Shown here piece after piece: positions 44,596 through 57,999 of a DNA stretch of 64,000 nucleotides. Each line of letters starts with the position of its first letter. Position 1 is the first letter of the stretch. The position numbers and the translations under genes were made by a program. The notes beneath the pieces were generated by a model, which was not told where the DNA came from, did no database searches, and worked only from the letters and a program-made list of their open reading frames with translations. Source of the DNA: Lepturacanthus savala. Its lineage: Eukaryota; Chordata; Actinopteri; Scombriformes; Trichiuridae. The stretch spans positions 30,192,152-30,256,151 of the forward strand of contig CM060464.1 of NCBI GenBank assembly GCA_030544235.1, written 5' to 3'.

Positions 44596-47500
44596 ATGGA
44601 GGTTCCCAGGAGGCCTCAACCTTCCTCCTTCACGCTGCCTCTTCATAAAGCAGCCTCCCCTGCTGCTCTGTCCACTGTTGGAGCTGTAGGGAAGGTCACC
44701 AAGAAAGATCAGATGAAAGAGAAGCTCCAGGAGAATAAGGAAGGAACTGCAGAGGAAGATCAGTTTGGAGAGGAGACGTTCAGCCCGGACGAGGATTCAG
44801 GTGTATCCGTGTATGTGGATGCGGCGGCTGAGACCTCGGAGCTTGTGGACGAAAACACTTCCACCGTGGACTCCAAAGTGAGACTTTCCTCATGTGACAG
44901 TTTCTCAGAGGAGAGCTCAATATCAGAGGAAAAGCTGTCACAGGAGTCACAAGAAACTAAAAAGAAGACTGAGGAGGAGGAAGCGGCAGCGAAAGAGAGA
45001 CAGAGACAGAGGCAGACCATGGCCATTGAGGAGCTGGTGCAGTCTGAGAGGAATTATCTCCGACTGCTGCAGCTCAGCACTGGAACCATCAGGAGCAACC
45101 TGCAGAAGCTACAGGTACGAATGGATCGAAGGTGAAAGATCAGCACCGATGTCAGCATCGTTATCATTGTCATTGATTTTTAGAAATTGTTGCATTGGAG
45201 TTAGTGATGTATCGATCCAGGTTTTTCCAATCCGATACTGAATCACCGCACAACCCCCCTCCCCAACCACTTTTTGGAACAGTACCAACAATTCCTCCGT
45301 CTGTATCAAAGTGATCATTAGTTTACTCTTTAATCATCGTTAAGAATAAGAAAAGTTTGATAGAGAAACAGAATGTATTTATTAAAGTGATATAAACACG
45401 AAACGGGGTGATGCACTTAAAGATTTGTTTAACTGGCAGGTCCGTGCGGGAGTTGTTGTCCACGTTTTGCCACAAAAGCATTTTCTCTTTGATATCATTT
45501 CATAATTTTTGTGCTGGATTTGCTTTTGTTTTTTTACCTGGTGTACGGTTGCTACTGTGAAGAGGAAGCATTGATTCACCAGACCAACAATTTCCCTCTA
45601 CTCAGAACTTCTCACTGTGATAAACATATCTGTCCTTAGCGGCTTGTGAGCGGGTCGTTCCGAGCCTGAGACACAGGTCGGAGTTGTTGTTTGTGGTGTT
45701 TATTTAATGTTATTACCTCCCTCACAATTTTCACGTAGATGTCACACACAGCGGTTGGATTTGTTCTTTTATTAAGTTTAAAATGTTTCCAAATGACTTG
45801 GTCTGGTGGTGGCTCCATGTTACTGTTTGCTTGAATGCTGTGCTGCTCTACGTGATGACGTAACCAGCAGCAAACATAGAATCAAAGTAACTAGATGTGT
45901 GACTGGATCGGAACAATGGATCGGCATCTTTCATCCGATATCTGATCCAGCTGATTTGTCGGTATCGGAGCCGATATCCCATCCGGGTATCGGATCGGCC
46001 CATCTCTAATTGGAGCACTAGCCTGGATAACACCAGATTAATTATCAATGTACATTCAAGGAACATTGATATTCAGACATATCGGTGTACTTTGATATTC
46101 ATTCTGGTAACCATCCATTCTTTTGTTCGCATTGGAGGTGTGGTTTATGAAAGTCCAGGGCTGTTTATTGGGCACTACGAATGTCTGTCGTGCATATTCA
46201 TGTAGCTCATAGCCAATCATATCAAACATACATGATACCAGATGGCAATTGAATGGTTTAATGATAAAAGTGGCTCATTTTTTAAAAATAAACTTGCAGT
46301 TTATTTTGAAATAAATAAACTGCAAGTTTAGGGCCGTCCCTTTATGGTGCTATATACTTAACAAAAAAGGTGAAATAACTGAAAACATGTTTTATATTCT
46401 AGTTTCTTCACCCTTTGTTCTAATTACTGCTTTACACACTCTTGGCATTCTCTTGATGATCTTCAAGAGGCAGTCACCTGAAATGGTTTTCACTTCATAG
46501 TTGTGTATTATCAGGGTTAATTAATGGAATTTCCTGCTTTCTCAATCAGATCAAAGGGTGGTTATTCTAAAGAAACTAGAATATAAAACATGATTTCAGT
46601 TATTTCACCTTTTTTGTTAAGTACATAACTCCACATGAGTTCATTCATAGTTTTGATGCCTTCAGTGAGAATCTACAATGTAAATAGTCATGAAAATAAA
46701 GAAAACACAAAAAATATTTTTTTTTCCAAAATTCTGAATAAAAGACAACCTTCAGTTGTGAGACAATGAGGTTCACATGTCAAATGTCCATGAACAAATG
46801 GGATATCCTGGTCATGTGACCTTATTGTACATCCTTCAAAATAAAAGTCGCCTTTTCATGCCTAACTGTAAAAATTTAGATTATATCACATCTTTTTTTT
46901 AAAAAAAATGAAGATGAAATAAATGTTGCTATATGGCAACACTATGCAATAGAGGATTAATAGACATGTTAATCAGTGATAGCAGGTATTGTGTTGGGAT
47001 GTGAGCAGTATTTTTTATCCGGCCTTTTAAAATAGAAGTAATCACTAGTTAACTGGTGCAGTAGGATCCACCGGGACTCGGCTGCAGAGGCTGCTCTCTG
47101 TCTTATTAACGGCAGCTTTTCATTACCTCTGAGGTATTGCTTATTACTAATGAATAATCATTTATTATGGCGGCAGTAATGAAATGAGGCCTCATAAAAC
47201 ATAATGGAATCAGGCTTTATGGGATGGAAGGACTTAGAGGTGGATGAGCATGAAAATGATATCACACTGACTGAGGGAACGGTAGATGATGGAAGAAGGA
47301 AATGAAAATAAAAAAAAAGAGGAAAGGCAGAGTTAAATTATGAGCTGCTCATCTGTTAAGAGTTGGCAGGAAAGTGGTAGACAGAGGAATGAGCATTGAA
47401 ATAGGCATTGAGAAAGAAATTTGTTATGGTTATATGTCATTCGTCTATCTTGATATTGAGAGGCAAAATTAAATGTGTGGACATAAAATGAAGCTTTAAA

Positions 47501-50500
47501 AGGGTTAAAGAATACGATGAGACAGCAGCAGAGAGGAGGAAGGCGGGACAGAAATGGGGTAAATATGTGAATGAATGGTGCCATTATGAGACAGAAAAGC
47601 TGCTGGTTTGTTTTCAGCGTTAATGTGCAGATTGTTCAGTCTTTCAGCAGTGAGTGTGACCACTATTCTCTCATTAGAATAGAATAAAATGGAGCAGAAC
47701 AAAATACATCTTCATCAGTTGTATGTTTGCATTTTTGTTTGCATTTAAAGGAAGCAGACACTATATAGAGGAACAGGCCTTTATACTGTATGATGCTGGT
47801 TTGATGCACAAGTTAGACATTTGGTTATAATACATCAGAATATCTTACTTTTAAAATAAATATTTTAAATAATAACCTAGCAGTTCAGCCAGAAACCTGA
47901 ATTATGTAAGAACATGATGCTTATTCTAATAATTGTTGCTGTCTACTTTGCTATTATCCATATATTATTTGTGTTTAAAGGTTTAGTCTGTAAGATCTGG
48001 TGGCATTTATGAGAACAGAGTTGAGACTACTTGAGTTGCAGAATAATTTTCTGTAAATCGACTAATTGCTGCAGCTTATAATTTAATTTAATTTTATTCG
48101 TTATTGTTTAATTTGTGTTTTCTTTAATTTTATTTGGTCTTTTTGTCATTGTATGGTGTCTGTCCTTTTAATGTCCTTCTCAGTTAATTTGGCATTAGAC
48201 CCATAAATAAATTAAATATGGGGATTCTAATTAATGGAAATGAGAGATATTAAGTAATTTAACTGTTTAACTGAGGTAAGTCACATCTGTTATTGGACAG
48301 TTGTACATACAGGAAATGAATTCGTTTGTGTTTTTTCTTTGTGTCTGTGATCACAGCCTCCTCTGGCCAACCTGGACAGCATGTTTCTCTACATCGATGA
48401 GGTGATTGAGGTGTCCAGCCGACTCCTCAGCCTGTTGGACCAGAAGCAGGTTCAGCCTGGAGACCCCGTCTTAATAGAGACACTCTGTAAGAGATGCAGC
48501 TTCACTTTGTCTCTATCTGGCAGTATTAGCTCCTAAACTCCCTCCTTGTTGCCTGGAGTTGTTTGTTAGCTGGTAACATGTTGAGCCTCCCACTACTAGG
48601 TAGTGAGATAGTTCTGCTTTCACTTCAGAGGCTTTTCCTTTTGAGAACAATCACACTGATCACACTTGTTGACAGGAAACAACCAAGGTCTATGAAGTCA
48701 GATGTGGTTTCCACATTCATATGAGAATCTACAGTCTCAGCAAAGTCTCTGGTTTGTTCTCTGGACCACAATGTACTTCTTGTATTTCTTTTCCTGTCAG
48801 TCAAGACTTGTCTCTAGTAGACACGTCTCGTGCCATGACATCATTTATCAGCTTCTCATCAAGACATTTAGATTACATTTGGCTGTTTGTATGACAGTCA
48901 TGACACAACGCTCCACTTATCAACAGGAGAAAGCTGCTCTAATAATGCTCTAATAATTAAAAACACAATTAAAAAATAGGAATTAAAATAGTTAATAAAG
49001 ATATGGCTACATATAAATGCATTTTATTTTCTTTACCTTCCTGACAGGCGATTCATTCCTCAGCCTGTCTTCAGATATCGAGGCAGCCTATAAGGAATAC
49101 CTGGCCAACTACAACCACGTCACAGTAGTGGAGGACAGCTACAAACAGAAGGAGGCCATCTGGAACGAGGTCGTCAGGGTCATCAAGACCTCAGCGTAGG
49201 ATGATATCATTCTCCTCTGATTCCCACTGGGATTAACCCCACTGAATATCACTTTAACTGGTAGAACTGGCATTTAACTGATGTTCATGTCGCCCTATTT
49301 CTCTCTCCAGGCCTGAAGTAAACGCCACGTCTCTGAGCTTCTTCCTGGTGATGCCGGTGCAGCGGATAGCCCGCTACCCCCTCCTGCTGCAGACCATCCA
49401 GAAACACACTGACAGAAGTCACCCAGCATACGCCCTCCTGGAGCAGACCGCACACACCTCCATCGCCTTGAACTGTCACATCAACGAGTACAAACGCTTC
49501 AGAGAAGTCGGTGAGACGGTTTTACTGTCCAGACCGTCCACGGTTAAAATGAAAGCTGTGAGATTAGAAACTTGAGATTATTGCATCTGTCCTGAAGCAG
49601 AACTTTATCCACTGTTGTTCAATATTGTTACCAAAAAATGTAATTATTTACATTAGTAGCTTAACTCTAAGCGAAATATCTCTTGTGTTTTTCAGCTGAC
49701 AAATATAAGAAGACAGAAACCCTGACCATAAAGGACAAGATCTACCGCCTCAACAGTCGCAGCATCGCCAAGAAGACGGCGAGGCTCAGCCAGCACTTCA
49801 AACACGAGACTGGATTTGCTGCTAAGGTAATATGAGCCCTTTTTACACCGAGGCCATATGGTCACAAAGAAGACACCACATTACTCCACCTTTGCTACAG
49901 TCTGTGCTAGGGATGAATGATTAATTCTATTAAATTGAAGTTGAATCTTTTAATTTAATTCTAAAGAATTAAAAAAAACATTGGAAAAAATTAGGAAAGA
50001 ACATTTTACATTATATGTATTTAATATTGTATTGGTCATATTTAAATCATTCATTATATTTTGTTCAGAAAAATTTAAAAAATAGAGGATAAAATAAAAA
50101 ATAAATAAACATTTTTTTTTAATAATTGCATATTAAATTAATTAAATTAATTAATTTGCAATATTGAGGGAAAAAAATTGCAATTAGATTATTATCCCAA
50201 ATCATTCAGCCCTAGTCTATGTTTATGTGTAACTTTTTGACAGCTCGCTGCCATTCTGGAGACTTGACCTGTGATACATCATGTATTCATGAAAAAAAAG
50301 AAATGTTGGCGCTTGTAGTGGGGGGGTGTGTGACTGTAAAGTTGTGATGTCACAAGCTCATAGACGTCTTGTGGGTTTTAAATTGAATAAAGGCTGTGTG
50401 CATTTCTCTGTGGTTTGGGAATATGCAACAGTATTTTTTAGAAAACACAGACCTTCTTATACTAAAATTTGTTAAAATCTTATCTTTAAGCATCATTGAG

Positions 50501-53500
50501 CAACACATGGAGTCCACCTGCAGTTTGTTGTTTTGTAACTGAACCAGGCCAGTCACCTCAGATGTGGAGTGTCTTCCAGGCTTTTGAGCCGTAAATAATC
50601 TGCCTGTACACACACACCCTTCAGCTGCACTTCACTAGTTAATGATTAGTCTGCAGGGATATGATATGACTTGTTGATACATATAGAGTTTAATCAGGTC
50701 TGATCAAAGTCCCCTCATATCTCATGTGGCTTTAGTTTAGTTTTTGCTGTTTGTTTGGACCTTTTTTTTTCTGTATAATACTTTTGAAATGTCAAACCCA
50801 TTTTTCTGTCCATTTACCTGCCATTTAAAGCAGCGTGTTTTAATTTAAAGAAGTTTAATCACAGCCTGAGAGGATCGATTGAACTGGTGGCACCTTTACC
50901 TTTAAGACTGACGAAGGTTTTAAGATGTTAAAGCTCATAAGGAGTAGCACATGTTGCTGATATGCCTACTGTGTGTTACATTGAAACCAGTGTACAGGGA
51001 ATCTGAGTGATTATAGTAATTACAATCAGCTAAATAAAGAAAAGCATATGAAAACTGTTGTGTTGCACTAAAATGTAGGAAACTAATCAAATCTATGGGA
51101 AGAATTAACACAGTCAACAATTTTATCTCATTCTGTTGGCAACAACATCTCTCTCTCTTTACCTCTGTGTTGTAGTTGGTGGACGAGGAGTTTGATGCTC
51201 TGGAAGGCTTCTTCTACGTTCTGGAGCACGGCATCTTGGAGCTCCTGGACAATGTAGAGATGTACCTGCTCCACCTGCAGGTAACATCAACATTTTTACT
51301 GTTCATGTGTCAAACCTCAAACCATTTCTATGGTTTAAATTATATTGAAATATTACACCTGGTAACCCTGTCTGGGAAACAATAATTGAAGGAATGTTAG
51401 AGGTTGACAGAGAAGATTAGAAGACACATATTTGTACATAATAAACTTCTTCTTATCTGTCAAGAATTTTTATTTGTCCTTGAGCAGGGCATAGGGTTTG
51501 GAGATTGCACAACTGTAGTTTAATTAAATAGCTGTGTAGTAATATTCTTTAATAATAGTCTTTTTTTTTTCTTGATTTCGACCTAACTTGTTTTTTTAGT
51601 CAGCAGTAGGGAAGTGAAATAACTGGAAATGTACGTCTGAAAATGATTCTGAGACACTGTGTAAACTCAGAGGTTCCATAACATCCCTAAAGACAAACAC
51701 ATGAGTTTCTATGTGTTCCGCCCAATCTAAAATTATCCTCTGTGGAAACAGTTTTTGACTGAATAAGAAGCAGCACTGTATCCCCTTTATCCACAAAACT
51801 ACATTTTCTACTGCTAAGAGACCAGTTATTATTTCTTCCTTATTGTTTGTTTTACTTACTGTTTACTGTTTTGTCTGACCAAAAGTTCCAAAACTAAATT
51901 TACAATAAGTAAAACTACCTATATTTAAGGAACCTGAAACCAGAACATTTGAAACAAACTTAATTAACATAATTTTTTCTGTTATTCCAAGATAAGATAC
52001 ATTTGTACGCTTATCACCTTGACTTGACTCTGTGTGATATGTTTCTCTTGTATGTTTCTCATGTTTGTACAGCCTTTTTATATGTTTTATTCAGCCTGAA
52101 AAACCATTTTCATCACATTGATGACACAATGTTTTGCCATTTATCTCACAATCCAAAAGCTCAAAATTTTTTCATATTGTAGGTATGTTTATCCCAATTA
52201 GGGTAGTTTATGATTTAAAAAAATTCTAATCAATATCTTGTCATTGTCAAGATTCGTTTCTAATTTTCTATGTGAATGTCACAGCCATAACGCAGGAATC
52301 ACCCAAAAACTCTGTTTTGAACCTTCTGCCTGTGTTGTGTTTGTCACAGGGATTCCTGGCCTGCAAAACTGAAGATTTTGACTTTGACATGGATGGAGAG
52401 AAGGCACCTATTTGCTACAAGGAGATCACTACGGCACTCAGACAGTGGGTCCTTCCAGCATTTGTGAGTCATCTTGATATTCTCATTCCGACTAGACAAA
52501 TCCAGTCAAGTCAGTTTTATTTGTTTAGCCCAAAATCACAAATCATAAACTCAGACCCTCCAACAACAGAAGGCTCCGTGCAGTGGCTGCACTGCAGCAT
52601 TTTCTTTAAATGAGAAAACATGGAGCAGGACTCCAGGAAAAAAACAGATTTAAATATGGAACATTAGTGGGTCACAAGACAGTATAGAACCATTCAGTGG
52701 TAGGAGAATGTACTGAATTTTGCATTTGAAGCACTTATGTCACAGATCTGATTTTGCATAGCTACCTCATTTAAGAAACGGGAACCACTAATAAACATTT
52801 CTGTGCCTCAGGAATGTTTAGTTATATGTTTATTAAGTTTGGACTAAAATTAACTAAAATATGCACAGCACTTTCTGTGCCATATGCTTGCTTAGGAAGT
52901 CACAAGAAATTAATTAAATTTTTCCTTAGGAAGTAGACAGGTAAGAACAGTTTTGGAGGAATCACTTTTTTCATTAAAGTACAAGTTTAGCTAGTCAAAT
53001 ATCCCACAATTTCCACAAATTTCTTCATTTTCATATTTCTTCATTTCATAAAATCAAAAAGAATTCATCATATTCCATTGCATTATCTACGTTTTTTGCT
53101 CCATAATCAATGTTTTTTTTTTTTTTCTGGACGGACTGTACATCCTCTATATTATATAGCAACGCAGCATTGTTTTAACACTGATCAACACTGACTGCTC
53201 CTTCCATCCAGGAAAAGAGGATGAGGTCGTTAATTCACAAGCCTCTGTGTGCACTCCGTGACCTCCTGGTGGGCCCGAGGAACCTGATCAGGAAGCGTCT
53301 GGATAAGCTGCTCGACTATGAGATGATAGAGGCCAAGTCCAACCTAAGCTATGAGGAAAAAGCTGTGGCGAACACATACAGGTAGATGGGTTGACAGCCT
53401 TCAAATCACAGGCTGATCTGCTGGAAGTTGGTGATGCCACAGCAGTTTTTAAAAGTCTAGTATTAAGTCATTTGACCTCTTACATACAAATAATGTGACA

Positions 53501-56500
53501 CTACCAGACTCATTGAAATTTGGATTTTTATTTGTAAGCAAAAGTATTTTCAATTTGGCTCTTGTATCCAATTTAATCATCCAGTTTAAGTGGAATTTGA
53601 TCCACTTCAAGATGTAATGAAGTATTTAATGTTGTAAAATGTTTTCAGCTGTTTGACTTCCGCTCCTCCACGAGAAAGACCATTCAGATTATTCATTCAG
53701 AATAATGAAACCAGACTGCAGTTCTGCATTTGAAACATCCTCTTTTCATTGCACAATTTCTTGCTCACATAACACATTTTTTTGTAAAGATTGCAGATTA
53801 AAATTTTTTTTTTAATTAAAAAACTTTTAGTTAATTATTTGCCTTGAGCTAAGAGTGAACCTTTGTTTTTCTTCACTTCTCAGGACGATCAACACGTTGC
53901 TCCTCAACGAGCTTCCTCAGTTTAACGGCCTGGCTCTGCAGATGATGTGGAGCATGTTAGGGACGTTCAGCTGTTTGCATAAAGACCTGGCCTCAGACAT
54001 GGAGCAACTGTTCCGGAGCTTTGCCCAACAGGTAACACATCAAATATTAAATATGATGTTTTATCGATCAGAAATTGGGCCCCCAAATACAGTAAGTGCA
54101 GCAGAAATTTAATTAGCCAATAATAAACCAATAATAGCCAATAACAAACACTGCAAAAATACTACTTCTCAACAATAATGAATATAGACAAAGATTCATG
54201 ATAATTTCAGTGGTTAAATATTTCCCTACTTTCTCTTTCCAGCTCCCTCACAGCTCTCTGGAGCCTGGTGCATTCTGGGAGTGGGCGGAGTCTACAGTGC
54301 TAGAGGGTGCAAGGAGGCTGGAGAGTCTGTGTCGAAGCGTGGAGGACACACTCAATGCACCTGTCATTCAGGTTAGCACAGACGTAGCTTTGATAGCGTG
54401 CAGCCTGCTGTTCTGGCAGGTTGTAATACAACATGAAGCCTGGGGGGTAATTTGCATAGTTGTTAACTCTCTGAGTCCCAGGTTCTATAAACCAAAACTC
54501 CAAGGTCTACAAAATGTTAAAGCATACCTGGTGATTAACAGGCTGTGAGTTAACAATGGCATCAACAGATGAGCAAAACAACTGTTGTCCGACACTTGAT
54601 CCCAGTCACGTTCACTTTTATTCACAGACAACAACAGGTGCACAAGAAAGTTGAGCTGGCTAATCGTCATTGACGCGTTCACAACTAAACGTTTACACAA
54701 CATCACAGAAGGTGAAGGACAAAATGTTACAGGAGACACTGGAGCATGACCGCAGACTAAACACTGATACAGCAGTCAAACTCTGATAATCACCTCTGTC
54801 ACAACAATGGTAATGTCTGTAACTGTACTAATGATGACTTGAGGCTAGTGCAGCGCCGCTGTCACCACAGTAAAACCAGGTACCATTGACGTCATGAAAA
54901 ATCCCTTAAAAAATAATGAACAAAGCTGCATCAGCCTCATCTGATCTTAATGTTAATTTAGGATTCATTAGCATTTTATGACTCCAGAATAGCAGCTGTT
55001 TTATGTTTCTTAAAAACGAGAGAAATTGTTGACAGCTGTTTAAAGCTTAGCAACAAATATATCTACAACACATCCTCTCTGTGTTGCAGATGTAACCATG
55101 GAAACCTTTACATCTGTCTATTTCAGTTTGCACGAAAGAGGCAACCTCCTTCAAGTTTGTGTGGTTTCTCCCTCTGAACAGCCTGGTTACTTATTACCAC
55201 TCAGTGTTTATGTGCCTAAAGAGAAAAAACTTCCTTGATCTACACAAAGCATTTTGAAGAGGCAGCTATATAGATTATTCTTTGCCTGGCCCTGATATTG
55301 TTTTGTAGATATATTTTGATCCCTGTATTTACATACAGTTAAACACACAACTTCTTCGACATGTTTTGCCTCTTTTTCCTCTTGAACTACCTGACTGAAC
55401 TCATGTCCTGGGGCATATTCCTCAAACTTGTCAGGCAATTTATTATTTAGAAATATCTTACAGGAAAAAAGAAGATGCACAGTAATGTTTTATTCAAAGT
55501 TAAAATCGTTACCATAGATTAGATTTGAACAGAGACAAATGTGACAAGTGATAATTGTGACAGGTGATAATTTCCTGGGCTGCTCATAACCCTCTAACAT
55601 GTTGAGCTGGCTGAAGAATTTGCAGTCATCAGTGATTCATATCTGCAGGTTCCCATCATGTCCTGGGTAACAGGGTTCGGAATGTGATTCTACTTGTTCT
55701 GCAACTTTCTTAAGCATTTTCCAGTAACATCAATTAAATGCTTAATTTGTGTTTGACTTTGAAGTTGCTCAGCTGTGTTTTTGAGTAAGACGGCATTAGC
55801 CTGCCATGCACAATCACAATTCTTTTTTGTCCTAGGACAAAGGAATTTACACATTTGTAGGTAATTCAGCAAACCAGATTCAGTAGTGTGAGTTGGTTAA
55901 CTTTGTGCATTTTAACGATTTTGACACGGACAAAGAGCTTAAATTCATATTTTAGAGTTGGCACATCTACTCTATACATTCTGTCAGTCTCGTCCATACT
56001 TGCTTCTAAGTCCTGTTTCTTTGTCCTCAGCCTCTGAGTCCATCCTCTCAGCGCCGCCTGAAGCAACTCACAGATAAACACGGTTCTGGAAAGATCTACC
56101 AGGTGGTCTGCACAGTGGTGGGCAGCCGAGACCTGGACCTGAACCTGGCCAAAGGGGAATTGGTGGCCATCATCAGTGAGGCTGACACACGAGGAGACAA
56201 ACGCAGATGGCTGGTCGACGCAGGAGGTGAGTGAAGGCAACATAATACTCGTTAACCACTTCAAATATTAACAGATTTGGTTTTATTATTCCTGTCCTCT
56301 TTTCTATTTTCTTCTGCAAACAACTGCTGAGTTCCTCTTTTATTTACTCAGAAAGTGCTGACATTACCTCTGAAAGTTGAAGGCAACTTAGTTACAAAAT
56401 CATTGCACCATTCACATTCAAGCATTTAAATGAGAATTTGCATCATGAAGTTTAGAAGAAGCTGTTTCACAACTACATTTATGTAGCTGATGCTGGATTA

Positions 56501-56906
56501 AACTACACCTTAACACTCACCCTGTAACAACAACACAAACTGTTATTGTTGTACTGAGGAAATGTTTCTGTCTCAGTTAATGAAATGAAATGAATGTGAC
56601 TGTGGCCTTCAAGTAGAGAAAGAGTTTTATAAGCAAGTGAAGATATGCTGTATATCTGACAGAAATAGTTTCTTGAGCTTCCATATTTATAGATATGGTA
56701 AAAAATAAAAACAAACATTAAAGACTCAGTCTACTTCCTATCTGTAGTAAAACAGAGATGTTTGAGGTGACCAGGGACAAATGAGGAATGACAGCTGTGG
56801 CTGTCTGAATGTTGATTTGCCAGTGCAGTTTTTTTAATGTAGTTCAATGCTGCCATCTTTTGGCTGGTTGTTATTATTACAATAAATCAGAATGCAGACA
56901 CACATG

Positions 56907-56950
<44 letters not shown>

Positions 56951-57999
56951 TCAGTACAGTAGTATAGGCTGGTACCAACTACTTTAGATGTCAAATAACA
57001 AACAAAACAAAATGTGAAAGTATAATTGTCCAAAATGTCAATTAAACACTCATACTACGGTGAAGTTGTGATGTTACAACTATATATTCATCACCCACAC
57101 CCATTCATATATTGAATCATATAAAACATAGCCAGGGTTTACTGCTTCTCTCCCATGCTAACACAAAAACACTAATATGCTTGTATCTCTAGTTGTATAG
57201 ACTATTGTAATGTCCTGCTTTCTGGTTTTCATGGCAGCACGTGATGACCAGGAGGTATAAACATATTATTTGGGTTTTAATTTCACTGCATTGGCTCCCT
57301 GTGTGTTTTAGGATTGATTTTAAGGCCTTTTAAATGTTTTGTTTAATAGCTTAGGGATTTGGGACCTTCTTATCTTTTAGACTTGCTTTAACCATATGAA
57401 CCCTCGCTGACCCGGAGGTCCACGGGTCATTTAATAATCCCTACAGCTAGAACACAAACTTACTGTGAAGCAGCCTTCCAGCATTATGGTCCCCGTGTGT
57501 GGAACAGCCTGCTGGAGGACCTGAGGACCACAAAGAATGTTAATGAAAGCAGGCTCAAGACCCACCAATTTAACCTGGCTTTAACGGTTTCATTTTCTTA
57601 GCCAATTTCTATTTTAACCCTTGCTATTCATCTTTTTAGTTATTTTTTACTGCTTTATTTACTTATTTATTTATTTGTTCTTAAAACAGCTAGAGTTGCA
57701 GAGTTGATTTGAGCAGCTTTTTGTCTTTTATTTATTTAATTTCTTGGTCCACGTAGTTTTATGCTTTTATTGTCTCTGGTTCTTTAATGCTCTCCATATC
57801 TCCATGGTTAATATATATCTTCCATGCAGGCAGACGAGGTTACGCTCCATCATCAAAGCTGATCCGTTATCATCAGCCAGCAGAGGAGCCTCCTCCTTCA
57901 CCACACTTGTCCCTGCCTGACGTTGTGACAGGAACCAGGAGACACTCCTACACCCCGGAGAGCCGGCCCATGACGGTCATGAGTCAGCCCTGCTTTCAG
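44596..57999 (+). CDS. arhgef37: Rho guanine nucleotide exchange factor 37-like, 3' end outside window
   Basis: DH-BAR-SH3 protein that should activate Rho-family GTPases at membranes. Exons: 44596-45114, 48357-48486, 49048-49195, 49311-49510, 49696-49826, 51176-51280, 52350-52463, 53212-53381, 53884-54031, 54243-54371, 56031-56226, 57830-57999; all junctions keep frame, 720 residues so far. Start chosen at 44596 (MEVPRRPQPS) because a TTCTGACAG acceptor lies 11 bases before it. Residues 1-141 are acidic, Ser/Glu-rich, ending in a charged helix. DH about 142-330 (MAIEELVQSERNYLRLLQLS, FFLVMPVQRIARYPLLL, HINEYKRFREV). BAR about 345-590 (EFDALEGFF, GPRNLIRKRLDKLLDYE). First SH3 about 619-683 (KIYQVVCTVVGS, RRWLVDAGGRRGYAPSSKL). 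Human ARHGEF37 has a second C-terminal SH3; the last donor here (GTGATA at 58000) points to exons beyond the window. DNMBP and ARHGEF38 are less similar. Confidence 0.9.
45202..46008. mobile_element. hAT MITE in first arhgef37 coding intron
   Basis: Ends TAGTGATGTATCGATCC and, inversely, TAGAGATGGGCCGATCC. Flanked by ATTGGAGT (45194-45201) and ATTGGAGC (46009-46016), an 8-bp target duplication with one change. Right sub-terminal sequence has repeated TATCGGA/GCCGATA motifs, typical of this fish hAT group. No transposase domain recognised; short open frames inside look random. The element starts 87 bp after the donor of exon 44596-45114. Confidence 0.85.
46343..46636. mobile_element. Tc1-like MITE with long inverted repeats
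   Basis: ACTTAACAAAAAAGGTGAAA followed by TAACTGAAAACATG on the left recurs inverted on the right (46560-46625). The arms are at least 55 bp with few mismatches, and extend through TATATTCTAGTTTCTT. The centre includes TTGGCATTCTCTTGATGATC, a scrap of Tc1 transposase coding region on the minus strand. Deletion derivative; outer boundaries approximate. Confidence 0.7.
46670..46968. mobile_element. CCCTCTATTGCA-ended MITE, copy 3 (5' part decayed)
   Basis: Shares TTCAGTTGTGAGACAATGAG, GGTCATGTGACC, GTTGCTATATGGCAAC and the end TGCAATAGAGGATTAA with the copies at 19962 and 27413, in the same orientation. The left end is poorly conserved. Confidence 0.5.
46970..48356 (+). other. arhgef37 intron, remainder
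   Basis: AT-rich intronic sequence without recognised coding exons or repeats. Confidence 0.5.
49827..51175 (+). other. arhgef37 intron between DH and BAR exons
   Basis: AT-rich. Includes TTAATTTAATT-type low-complexity sequence near 49920-50170. No gene seen. Confidence 0.5.
52505..52610. repeat. Short interspersed repeat fragment
   Basis: GTCAAGTCAGTTTTATTTGT followed by AGCCCAAAATCACAAAT matches a common fish dispersed-repeat pattern. It is only about 100 bp long, and the class is not determinable here. Confidence 0.4.
54372..56030 (+). other. arhgef37 intron between BAR and SH3 exons
   Basis: 1.66 kb with no convincing exon. Open frames in it are short and out of splice context. Confidence 0.5.
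56911..56949. repeat. (CA)n microsatellite
   Basis: CA dinucleotide run following CATGCACG, within an arhgef37 intron. Confidence 0.95.
57180..57610 (+). mobile_element. LINE remnant, 3' end of reverse-transcriptase ORF (L2-like)
   Basis: Plus-strand translation in shifting frames gives LDYCNVLL, LHWLPV-like, RIDFKAF, GPSYLLDL-like and YEPSLTRRST-like segments. These are followed by ARTQTYCEAAFQHYGPRVWN and SLLEDLRTTKNVNESRLKTH. This is the conserved C-terminal tail found after the polymerase domain in vertebrate L2-type LINEs. It has frameshifts and stops, so it is dead. It lies 220 bp upstream of the SH3-completing exon 57830-57999. Confidence 0.75.
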
